The notes under the pieces were generated by a model. The model had not been told where the DNA came from, did no database searches, and saw nothing but the letters and a program-made list of their open reading frames with translations. Of a stretch of DNA of 64,000 bases, positions 1 to 7,335 are shown piece after piece. This DNA comes from CAZEQK01 sp964514395. GTDB lineage: Bacteria; Bacillota; Bacilli; Tepidibacillales; Tepidibacillaceae. The stretch covers positions 1-64,000 of the forward strand of contig CAZEQK010000005.1 of NCBI GenBank assembly GCA_964514395.1, written 5' to 3'. The stretch's first letter is position 1. Each line of letters starts with the position of its first letter. A program made the translations under genes and the position numbers.

Positions 1-114
1 TTAATTAGATATAAAGGGTTATATTTAAATCCATTGTACCACTCATGCCTTTTACCATTTTACTTGGTATCATCCAGTTAGCTAAATCCCCCTTTTCTTA
101 TACCTCCATTCCCA

Positions 115-293
115 ATAAATAATGCAGGGCTACAGCATATTGATCCAGTAGAAAATTTTCCAGTAGAAAAATGGAATTTATTAATTGATGTGATGCTAAA
201 GGGACCTTTTTTATTAACGAAGTATGTTATTCCGCATATGAAAAAAAATATTCGATAACTGGGGATACAATTAGTGTTTCTGGTGGATGGTAG
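115..293 (+). pseudogene. Relic of a 3-hydroxybutyrate dehydrogenase (SDR family) with an internal deletion
   Basis: Positions 115-258 translate to a typical SDR segment starting NNAGLQHIDP and continuing through FPVEKWN to PHMKKN, which is the signature of 3-hydroxybutyrate dehydrogenases. A stop follows at 256-258. In another frame, 255-293 reads ITGDTISVSGGW and then a stop, which is a normal SDR C-terminus. In an intact SDR roughly 100 or more residues, including the catalytic YxxxK, lie between these parts. The N-terminal Rossmann motif is also missing. The gene is therefore a dead remnant with a lost middle and a frame change. Confidence 0.75.
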
Positions 294-440
294 TTATAAA
301 TGTAATAGAGTCTCAAGCAATCTAATTAGGCTGCTTTTTTGTTATTATTTTAAAAAAATAGGAAAAATAATAAAATTACTTTCTTATGGTATTTCAAATT
401 ATATATAATAAATTAAAAAAGAAAAAGGAGGATAATAGGA

Positions 441-644
441 GTGGAATCTTTATCTGATAAAATTTTAAAAGAAATTCCACCAGAGTTATGTATTTCACGC
501 AGGCCTTACTCCTGTTTACTTACCTATATTTATTGAAAAGGATTATCTCCAGGAAATGGCACGTCTTGTCTCTGGTAAGATGGATGTATATTTTAACAAT
601 GCTAATGTAAAGTTGAATAAACATTTGTTAGAACTAATGTAGGA
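441..644 (+). pseudogene. Decayed coding remnant, unidentified
   Basis: A strong ribosome binding site (AAGGAGG at about 425-431) precedes a GTG at 441. The frame reads VESLSDKILKEIPPEL and then stops at 534-536. A second frame running over about 481-644 reads FHAGLTPVYLPIFIEKDYL and onward to a stop at 642-644. This looks like one former gene broken by a frameshift near 490. I do not recognise the family. The evidence is the start signal plus protein-like composition in two successive frames, so the call is tentative. Confidence 0.35.
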
Positions 645-728
645 TTTAATAATTTTAGTCATTTTACTAAAATATTTAAAAGTAAAGTTGGCGTTTCACC
701 CAAAAAGTATAGACAGGAAATAAATTAA
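639..728 (+). pseudogene. C-terminal fragment of an AraC-family transcriptional regulator
   Basis: The translation VGFNNFSHFTKIFKSK followed by VGVSPKKYRQEIN and a stop at 726-728 matches the second helix-turn-helix of AraC/XylS regulators (GFxNxSHFxxxFKxxxGxSPxxYR). The frame is closed by a stop at 618-620, so only the last 30 or so codons remain. No effector domain is visible upstream. It belongs to the decayed stretch 1-735. Confidence 0.7.
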
Positions 729-735
729 TAGTATA

Positions 736-1500
736 TTAATTATCACCACCAAATAATCCTCCTAAAATATTGCCACCTATTCCATCAATGCCTTTCACTT
801 CACCTTTATGGCCTCTTGAAGCTGCAAATATGCGATCAGCCAATCTTGAGAATGGTAGGCTTTGTAGATAGACAGTGCCAGGGCCAGTCACCTTAGCAAT
901 AAATACACCCTCTCCACCAAATAATGCGTTTTTAAAACCGCCAACAAATTGTATATCATAATTTACGGAATCAGAAAAAGCAACTAAACATCCAGTATCT
1001 ACTCTTAAGGATTCTCCTGCTTTCAGCTCCTTTTTAATGATGGAACCACCTGCATGGATAAAGGTCATGCCATCTCCTTTTAATCTTTGAAGGATAAATC
1101 CTTCACCCCCAAAGAGGCCTGCTCCTAGCTTTTTCGTAAAAGCTACTTCTATTTCTACCCCATTTGCAGCACATAAAAAGGCATCCTTTTGACACAAAAT
1201 ATTACCACCAAAGTCTTTTAGATCGATTGGAATGATTTTACCAGGGTATGGTGCACCAAAAGCAACATGACTTTTGTCATAACTGTTATTAAGGAATGTC
1301 GTGATAAAAAAGCTTTCACCAGTGACCATTCGTTTGAAGCCTTTAAAAAGACCGCCACCTGTAGAGGTTTGCATCTCGATGCCATCTTCCATATACATCA
1401 TTGCTCCTGCTTCAGCTCTAACCCCTTCTTTTGAATCTAATTCAATTTCGACGAGCTGCATGTCGTCACCATAAATTTTATAATCAATGGTATCACTCAT
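736..1500 (-). CDS. AIM24/TIGR00266 family protein
   Basis: A 254-residue protein matching the TIGR00266/AIM24 family by length and by its glycine-rich beta-strand pattern (GGLFKGFKRM, GAPYPGKIIP, GGEGFILQRL, GGNILGGLFGG). Members fold as a beta-sandwich. The biochemical role is not established; the yeast relative AIM24 affects mitochondrial inner-membrane organisation. No signal peptide or membrane helix is visible. AGGAGGT lies just upstream of the ATG at 1500. The gene is downstream of, and in the same direction as, the DUF4870 gene, but a hairpin at 1553-1582 separates them. The family is secure and the function is open. Confidence 0.8.
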   Translation of the reverse strand: MSDTIDYKIYGDDMQLVEIELDSKEGVRAEAGAMMYMEDGIEMQTSTGGGLFKGFKRMVTGESFFITTFLNNSYDKSHVAFGAPYPGKIIPIDLKDFGGNILCQKDAFLCAANGVEIEVAFTKKLGAGLFGGEGFILQRLKGDGMTFIHAGGSIIKKELKAGESLRVDTGCLVAFSDSVNYDIQFVGGFKNALFGGEGVFIAKVTGPGTVYLQSLPFSRLADRIFAASRGHKGEVKGIDGIGGNILGGLFGGDN

Positions 1501-1552
1501 TAGATATGTACCTCCTAATTTTTATGTAAAAAAAACCATTTTCATTAATTAT

Positions 1553-1582
1553 AAAGGAAAGACATACAAAAGTCTTTCCTTT
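1553..1582 (-). terminator. Hairpin between the DUF4870 and AIM24 genes
   Basis: AAAGGAAAGAC (1553-1563) and GTCTTTCCTTT (1572-1582) form a perfect 11-bp stem with an 8-nt loop, just past the stop of the minus-strand DUF4870 gene. The U-tract on the minus strand is only moderate, so it may be a partial terminator or an RNA-stability hairpin. Confidence 0.55.
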
Positions 1583-1607
1583 AAGGTGAATTTTATTTAA
1601 ATTGTGC

Positions 1608-1940
1608 TTACTTTATGATATCTATTCCTCCGACTAAGGGTAATGGCTTCATTTCCAATTTAAGGGTATTAATAAGGCCAATGATAAAGTAAATAAATAC
1701 GACTAAATTTCCTATTGGTAGAATGATAAACCAGCCTATGACAGGTATGATAGAGCCGACTACATTAATGACAATTGCTGATAATAATAAAATCAAACCT
1801 TGATTTGCATGATACATAGCAAATTTTGAATCCTTAGCTGTAAGTAGTGGAATGAAGAAAAGGATATAAGCTAATGCTGCTATCCACTTATTTTTCTCAG
1901 CATCAATTACCTCTGGTTTTTTTTCCACTTGAGTTTCCAT
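1608..1940 (-). CDS. DUF4870 small membrane protein
   Basis: A 110-residue protein with three hydrophobic segments. It carries the DUF4870 pattern, a soluble AKDSKFAMYHANQGLILL stretch between helices 1 and 2. The function of the family is unknown. I place the start at ATG 1940 (METQVEKK). AAGGGGG lies about 9 nt upstream of this ATG, whereas an earlier in-frame ATG at 1952 abuts that ribosome binding site and is unlikely to be used. It is probably an integral inner-membrane protein. Confidence 0.75.
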   Translation of the reverse strand: METQVEKKPEVIDAEKNKWIAALAYILFFIPLLTAKDSKFAMYHANQGLILLLSAIVINVVGSIIPVIGWFIILPIGNLVVFIYFIIGLINTLKLEMKPLPLVGGIDIIK

Positions 1941-2191
1941 ATAAATCATCACCCCCTTTTTAATTAAATTATTTTAAATAAAAGGAAAAAATGACTAAAT
2001 CTATTAATTATTCATTTTTTTATTTTAAATTGTTTATCAAGAGATTTCTTTATCAATCTTGCTCGTTATTTTTCTATAATTGCTAACTTAATTATCAAAA
2101 AAACCTAAAGTTTAACAAAAAAGATAAATATTACAGGAAAATGAATTACTTGAATCGAAATAATATCTATAATAAATATGAAGGGTGGATA

Positions 2192-4630
2192 ATGATGAAG
2201 TACCCTTTTGTCATAATAGCTTTATCTTGGTTGATTGGTCTTATCATAGGAGCACATTTTTCGCCTTTACTTACTATTTTTACGTACATAGACATCAGTA
2301 TTGCAATGATTTTATTATTGTTATCCTTCTTCTTTTTTTTAAAAAGAGATAAAAAATGGTTCTACCTACTTATGGTGAGTATCATCCTTTTTGCTTTTTT
2401 TAGGATGAGTATTTATCAAAATAATCATCAATCTTATTTTAGTAATGAAATGGTAAGCAATTTTGAGAATGAGGTTATTGGGTTTAGAGGTTATATTGCT
2501 ACAAAACCAGAGGTAGATGGAAATAAAGTCACATTTGTCATGAAACCAACCTCCTATCAAAATAACCTTATTGAGACAAACATTAATTCTAATGAGAAAC
2601 TGATGATTTATTTGTACATAAACAAGGAGAATGACAAGAATGAGATAGTAAATTGGCAGCCTGGCATGGGTATTAGATTATTTGGCAAATTAGCAAAACC
2701 TATAGCATTTCATAATCCAGGTCAATTTAATTATTTAAATTATTTAGAAAACAAAGGGATATATTGGAAAATAACTGTACATGATATTTCAAATATAGAA
2801 GTAGGGTCAGGAAATCGAATCGTCACCTCTTTTTACCAGCTAAAAACATTCTTTATAAAACGATTAGATGGATTATTTACTGACCCTTATGCTGGCTTTA
2901 TGCGGTCTATTTTATTAGGTGAACGAAATCTATTAGACGGGAATCTACGTGATGATTTTTCAAATGTTGGATTAAGTCATCTATTAGCAATATCTGGTTT
3001 ACATTTATCTATTCTCGTCATGCTTATATCATGGTTACTTCATAACCTAGGGCTAACAAAAGAAAAAACGATTGTTTTTGTGGGTTTATTTTTGGTTTTG
3101 TATATGTTGATAACAGGAGCAAGTCCTTCAGTAGTTAGAGCAACGATTATGTCATTTTTAGTACTTATTGGACTTTTCATTCAAAAGCCATTTTCTGCTT
3201 TGCAAATTTTAGGAATAGCATTTTTTGTTATGTCTTTATACCAGCCTACTTGGATATATGATGTAGGCTTTCAACTATCGTTTATAACTACCTTCTTTAT
3301 CCTATGGGGACATAAGAGAATAGTTAGTATACTTCCACTGAAAAATAGGATACTCAATAATGCTATTAGCTTACTCATTATCACTCAGACCGCTTCATTC
3401 CCCTTAGTTTTTTTCTATTTCCATCAATATTCTCTACTTTCGTGGCTATTAAATTTAATAATTGTACCATTTTTTAGTATTATTATTTTGCCACTTGGAT
3501 TTGTGATCCTTGTGTTCGCTTCTCTTCACCTATATCTATCCTATTATCTAGCATACTTACTTACATTTCTTTTAAAAATCCTATTTGTTATTGTCCATTG
3601 GTCAGCAAATATTAGAATTTTTTATATATATGGGAGGTTAGAAAATCTATTTTTTGTTATACTGATATATGGCGTTTTATTATGGTTAATAGCTAGAAAT
3701 AATCTAAAGAATGCTTTTATCCATTTTCATGTTAAAAAATATATTTTTATAATAGAAAGATATGCTCTGATTGCTATAATCATGCTTGTTTTATTACCTA
3801 TATTTTTAGATAATGAAGGAGTAATTACCTGTATAGATGTAGGTCAGGGAGATAGCATATTAATAGAAACTCCATTACACCATACCCTATTGATTGATAG
3901 TGGTGGAAGTGTATCCTTTCTAAAGGAAGAATGGCAGCAAAGAAAAACCCCCTTCGATATAGGAGAGGATGTGGTATTACCTTATTTGCACTACCGTAGT
4001 ATTTACTCGATTGATACTGCTATTTTGACCCATGAAGATTATGATCATCTTGGCGGATTTTTATCATTAATCGATGAAATCGAGATAGATCGTTTTATTG
4101 TAAGTAGAGATTTTCCAAGGACGGAGCGAGGGAAAGATTTATATAGTAAAATTATGAAAAAGGGTATAGCTATAGTTAAAGTAGATCATATTAAAGCATT
4201 AAATATTGATAGCACTGCACAAATGTCTTTTATACCTGTTAATATAATAGATTCAAAGCTTGAAAATGATCACTCCTTTGCTTCTATATTAAACATGTAT
4301 AATACCAAGGTAGCCTTTGCAAGCGATTTAGAAATTGCAGGGGAAGAAAGGGTAATGTCTGGCTATCGATTACCAAAAGTCGATATTTTAAAAGTAGGTC
4401 ATCATGGGAGTAGTACCTCAACAAGTGATAACTGGATGCAAACGCTTCAACCAAAGAATTCAATCATATCTGTTGGACTCCATAATTTATACAATCATCC
4501 TTCTGAAAAAGTTTTAACGCGATTACATAGCTTTCATAGCAAAGTATGGAGAACAGACCAAGATGGAGCGATAATTATTCATGTGAAAAAGGATAGATAC
4601 ACGATGGAGAAAGTGTTAAGGGAAAAGTAA
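2192..4630 (+). CDS. comEC: ComEC/Rec2 DNA-uptake channel
   Basis: About 812 residues. The order is N-terminal helices, a soluble OB-like DUF4131 region (about residues 80-200), a polytopic Competence domain (about 220-520) containing LLAISGLHLSILVM, and a C-terminal metallo-beta-lactamase-like domain. That last domain shows VGQGDSILIE (about 549), THEDYDHLGG (about 612) and VGHHGSS (about 734). ComEC forms the inner-membrane channel for single-stranded DNA during transformation, and its MBL domain is the likely nuclease. The start is taken at 2192 because GGGTGG precedes it; an in-frame ATG at 2141 has a poorly spaced site. comEA and comEB are not in the window. In Bacillus holA follows directly; here 4.6 kb intervenes. 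Confidence 0.9.
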   Translation: MMKYPFVIIALSWLIGLIIGAHFSPLLTIFTYIDISIAMILLLLSFFFFLKRDKKWFYLLMVSIILFAFFRMSIYQNNHQSYFSNEMVSNFENEVIGFRGYIATKPEVDGNKVTFVMKPTSYQNNLIETNINSNEKLMIYLYINKENDKNEIVNWQPGMGIRLFGKLAKPIAFHNPGQFNYLNYLENKGIYWKITVHDISNIEVGSGNRIVTSFYQLKTFFIKRLDGLFTDPYAGFMRSILLGERNLLDGNLRDDFSNVGLSHLLAISGLHLSILVMLISWLLHNLGLTKEKTIVFVGLFLVLYMLITGASPSVVRATIMSFLVLIGLFIQKPFSALQILGIAFFVMSLYQPTWIYDVGFQLSFITTFFILWGHKRIVSILPLKNRILNNAISLLIITQTASFPLVFFYFHQYSLLSWLLNLIIVPFFSIIILPLGFVILVFASLHLYLSYYLAYLLTFLLKILFVIVHWSANIRIFYIYGRLENLFFVILIYGVLLWLIARNNLKNAFIHFHVKKYIFIIERYALIAIIMLVLLPIFLDNEGVITCIDVGQGDSILIETPLHHTLLIDSGGSVSFLKEEWQQRKTPFDIGEDVVLPYLHYRSIYSIDTAILTHEDYDHLGGFLSLIDEIEIDRFIVSRDFPRTERGKDLYSKIMKKGIAIVKVDHIKALNIDSTAQMSFIPVNIIDSKLENDHSFASILNMYNTKVAFASDLEIAGEERVMSGYRLPKVDILKVGHHGSSTSTSDNWMQTLQPKNSIISVGLHNLYNHPSEKVLTRLHSFHSKVWRTDQDGAIIIHVKKDRYTMEKVLREK

Positions 4631-4708
4631 AACTTCATTCAGATGGTTTACCTGAATGTTGTTGATTTTATCCAAGAGCTTAGCGCCAGATAGCTATCGG
4701 ATAAATTA
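4630..4708 (+). repeat. Dispersed intergenic repeat, copy A
   Basis: The element begins AACTTCATTCAGATGG, can fold CATTCAG against CTGAATG, passes TTAGCGCCA and ends GCTATCGGATAAATTA. The same ordered landmarks recur at 15541-15651 (reverse orientation) and partly at 52373-52428. Compared with copy B it lacks the second hairpin between GCGCCA and GCTATCGG. Confidence 0.55.
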
Positions 4709-4727
4709 ATGTTAGGAGTATACTTAG

Positions 4728-5645
4728 ATGAATAAAAAACAAAAAGCCTATATCATTCTTCTATTTACGACAGCTTTCTGGGGAGGGAATTTTGTTTTTG
4801 GGAAAGTAGTAGTAGCTACAATTCCTCCATTTATCATGTCGTTTACTAGATGGACCATTGCTCTTAGTTTATTAATTCCATTACTATATAAGATTGGGTG
4901 GCCTGAATATAAACAGATACGTGGGTATTTAAAATATATATTTATTATGGCCATTACTGGAGTATTTGGTTTTAATACCTTAGTTTATTTTTCTGTAAAA
5001 TATACGACCTCTGTAAATGCTGCATTAGTTAATTCATTGTCGCCAGTAGCTATTGTTATACTGTCCTCCATATTTCTAACAGAGAAATTATCATTTAAAC
5101 AATTTATTGGCATTTTCATTTCATTTACTGGTGTATTGGTTGTAATCAGTCAAGGAAACTTTCAAACTTTTCAAGAACTTCATTTTAATATTGGTGATCT
5201 GTTAATGATGATTGCTGTATTATTATGGGCTATCTATTCAATCTTTATGAAAAAATTAACCGTTCATTTAAAATCGATTACAATAACCACAATAAGTGCG
5301 ATTTTTGGATGGCTTTTGTTAGCACCATTTGCTTTATGGGAAATATTTCATACTTCATCTATTAAATTTAGTGGAACAAGTGTAGCTGGATTAATATATA
5401 TCGGTGTTTTTGCTTCCGTTTTGGCATTTTTAGGCTGGAATGAAGGAGTTATACATCTTGGTCCTGGTAAATCTTCCGTTTTTTTGAATTTAATTCCTGT
5501 ATTTGCTGCAATTTTTAGCTTTATTTTTTTACAAGAAAAATTATTAATGCATCAAATAATCGGAGGAATTGTTGTTATTAGCGGTGTACTGATTACAAAT
5601 ATTAGTAGCCTAAAAAAATCAACAACAACTACTTTAGCAAAATAA
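4728..5645 (+). CDS. EamA/DMT-family transporter
   Basis: A 305-residue integral membrane protein with ten predicted helices arranged as two EamA repeats. The first starts at TTAFWGGNFVFGK and the second near LLMMIAVLLWAIYSIFMKKL. The drug/metabolite transporter superfamily exports amino acids, nucleosides or other metabolites; the substrate cannot be told from sequence. The gene lies alone between comEC and the sigma factor operon, and a copy of the dispersed repeat fills the upstream gap. No terminator is obvious downstream. Confidence 0.85.
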   Translation: MNKKQKAYIILLFTTAFWGGNFVFGKVVVATIPPFIMSFTRWTIALSLLIPLLYKIGWPEYKQIRGYLKYIFIMAITGVFGFNTLVYFSVKYTTSVNAALVNSLSPVAIVILSSIFLTEKLSFKQFIGIFISFTGVLVVISQGNFQTFQELHFNIGDLLMMIAVLLWAIYSIFMKKLTVHLKSITITTISAIFGWLLLAPFALWEIFHTSSIKFSGTSVAGLIYIGVFASVLAFLGWNEGVIHLGPGKSSVFLNLIPVFAAIFSFIFLQEKLLMHQIIGGIVVISGVLITNISSLKKSTTTTLAK

Positions 5646-5667
5646 ATTTACTAATAATAAATAAAAT

Positions 5668-5696
5668 TAGCAACAAAACTATAAAAAAATCCGTCA
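5668..5696 (+). promoter_or_regulatory. Candidate ECF-type promoter of the sigma/anti-sigma operon
   Basis: GCAAC (5670-5674) and CGTC (5692-5695) are separated by 17 bp, close to the AAC-N16/17-CGTC pattern of Bacillus ECF sigma factor promoters. The -10-like CGTC ends 28 bp before the GTG start of the sigma gene, which suits autoregulation. This is inferred from pattern only. Confidence 0.45.
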
Positions 5697-5723
5697 AGAT
5701 AGGTGAGAGGGGGATTAAGCATC

Positions 5724-6263
5724 GTGATTCAACAGGATTTAATTCAGCTTTCGAAGGCTGGAAATAAAGATGCTTTGATAGAACTATTAAAGAGTGCTGA
5801 ACCTTCAATTTATAAAACAGCTTTTTACTTTATGGGAAATGAGCACGATGCCAAGGATGTCACCCAAGAATCCCTAATAAAAATATATACAAAAATTAAT
5901 ACATTTCAAGAAAAGGCAAAATTCAATACGTGGGTACAAAGAATTACAACAAATATATGTATGGATAAGTTTAGGAAAAATAAAAATGAAATTTCGATTG
6001 AGGGAACTGAGATGAGTCTAAAAGGTCACCTAAATGTCGAGAAGGAAATTGAAGATAGATTAATGGTTGAAGATTTAATCAATCATATGAAAAACTTATC
6101 GAAAACAATAAAGGCGGTAATGATTTTAAGGTATTTGCATGAGTTTAGTTACCAGGAAATCTCTGAAGCATTAGATGTACCTTTAAATACAGTAAAGTCA
6201 TATTTATACCGCGGTAGAGATCAATTAATAAAAGCGTATCAGCAGGGAGGTGTTCACAATTGA
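5724..6263 (+). CDS. ECF-family RNA polymerase sigma factor
   Basis: About 179 residues with only sigma regions 2 and 4. Region 2 shows NEHDAKDVTQESLIKIY and FNTWVQRITTNICMDKFRK (about residues 40-90). Region 4 shows SYQEISEALDVPLNTVKSYL (about 135-160). It directs core polymerase to promoters of a stress or envelope regulon. GTG at 5724 follows AGAGGGGG at good spacing; an earlier GTG at 5703 lacks this. Its stop overlaps the start of the anti-sigma gene (TTGA), implying translational coupling. It is of the SigX/SigW general type, but I cannot assign an ortholog. Confidence 0.88.
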   Translation: MIQQDLIQLSKAGNKDALIELLKSAEPSIYKTAFYFMGNEHDAKDVTQESLIKIYTKINTFQEKAKFNTWVQRITTNICMDKFRKNKNEISIEGTEMSLKGHLNVEKEIEDRLMVEDLINHMKNLSKTIKAVMILRYLHEFSYQEISEALDVPLNTVKSYLYRGRDQLIKAYQQGGVHN

Positions 6264-7045
6264 TTCAATGTGATAAAGCTAGGGAATTATTGAGCCTACA
6301 ATTAGATGATGAGCTAAATCGTGCTGAGCAAGATCAATTAGAGGAGCACCTAGATAGCTGTCCTAGCTGTCAACAATATGCTAAGCAGTTACATTCTCTT
6401 CATCATAAACTATTACAATTGCCAGATATCCCATTAGGAAATAGTATGGTCGAAGAGCTTCTAAATAAAGATCTATTCAATGATAAAGAGGAAGAATTTG
6501 ATGATTATCATGTTTTTGGCAAGAGAAATAAACCAATAATAAGATGGCGCTCTTGGCAAGGGTTAGCTGTGGCTGCATTAATTATATTGATAAGCATTCC
6601 AACGATACCCTACCTTTATCAGCAGAAGGATAATGTAGCAGAAAGTCAGTCCCAACAAAATTTGGCTGCTGATTCTGTTCAGACAAGGGCATTAAATAAA
6701 AAAGCCATATACGACAATGATCAAAATAAAGTTAAATATAATGCAACGGTACTAAATGACGATACGAAACAATCTCTAGATCATCCAAAATTAGAAAGTT
6801 ATTCGATCATGTTTACTCAGGCAGTAGGTCAAATTTATATCATATTAGAGGTAAATCATCAGCTTAAAATTTATCAAAATAATATAGAAGTCTTTCAAAC
6901 TGAACGTTGGGATGAAGATTTAAGCGCCAAGTGGCAGGTGGATAAGGAGCGTCAGACCATTCATTATCAGATATATAAAGATGATCATTTAGTTTCTGAG
7001 CATCAGATCAACATTATAGAAAAAAAAGACAGTATCATTAAATAG
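6260..7045 (+). CDS. Membrane-anchored anti-sigma factor with zinc finger
   Basis: A 261-residue protein. The N-terminal anti-sigma zinc-finger (zf-HC2) shows C4 and the HxxxCxxC motif EEHLDSCPSCQ. One transmembrane helix lies at about residues 99-118 (LAVAALIILISIPTIPYLY). An extracytoplasmic region of about 140 residues has no family I recognise. Such proteins hold the cognate ECF sigma factor at the membrane until a signal releases it. Translation starts at TTG 6260, after GGGAGGTG, and overlaps the sigma stop by four bases. The outer domain probably senses the signal, which is unknown. Confidence 0.85.
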   Translation: MIQCDKARELLSLQLDDELNRAEQDQLEEHLDSCPSCQQYAKQLHSLHHKLLQLPDIPLGNSMVEELLNKDLFNDKEEEFDDYHVFGKRNKPIIRWRSWQGLAVAALIILISIPTIPYLYQQKDNVAESQSQQNLAADSVQTRALNKKAIYDNDQNKVKYNATVLNDDTKQSLDHPKLESYSIMFTQAVGQIYIILEVNHQLKIYQNNIEVFQTERWDEDLSAKWQVDKERQTIHYQIYKDDHLVSEHQINIIEKKDSIIK

Positions 7046-7049
7046 AGTG

Positions 7050-7150
7050 TCACACTTATTAGGCAATGAGCGTATATTATCATACAACTATTGCTTCCCG
7101 TCCAGTGGGAAGTCCCTAGGTCTTTCAACTGGGCGTTTACATAAGTGTGA
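7050..7150 (+). ncRNA. Candidate structured RNA (closed multibranch fold) after the anti-sigma gene
   Basis: A perfect 10-bp closing stem, TCACACTTAT (7050-7059) with ATAAGTGTGA (7141-7150), encloses three consecutive hairpins. These are GCAAT/ATTGC with an inner GTAT/ATAC (7063-7094), TTCCC/GGGAA (7095-7111), and CCC-AG/CTGGG (7114-7133). An intrinsic terminator follows 38 nt downstream at 7188-7216. The layout suits a riboswitch-like leader of the kinase gene or a structured 3' end of the sigma operon. It does not match a riboswitch class I know. Confidence 0.45.
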
Positions 7151-7187
7151 TATACCTAACTCCAAAAAGCCAAACCCTTTCGATATG

Positions 7188-7216
7188 AAAAAGCCGTGAT
7201 ATATGCGGCTTTTTCT
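7188..7216 (+). terminator. Rho-independent terminator
   Basis: AAAAAGCCG (7188-7196) pairs with CGGCTTTTT (7206-7214) and runs into more T residues. It either ends the ECF operon transcript or acts as an attenuator ahead of the histidine kinase. Confidence 0.75.
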
Positions 7217-7335
7217 ATTGTACTAGAAAAATGGTGAATAATATAAGGTAATGTTAAATATATCTAATATTCTTTGCAAGAATAACCATTTATCTATATA
7301 ATTGGTATATTAGCATGCAAACAAGAGGTAAAAAT

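Noticed and set aside
7050..7150. Assignment of the structured region to a known riboswitch (c-di-GMP, fluoride, ZTP, purine)
   Set aside because: Conserved core sequences of those classes are not present; kept only as an unnamed structured candidate.
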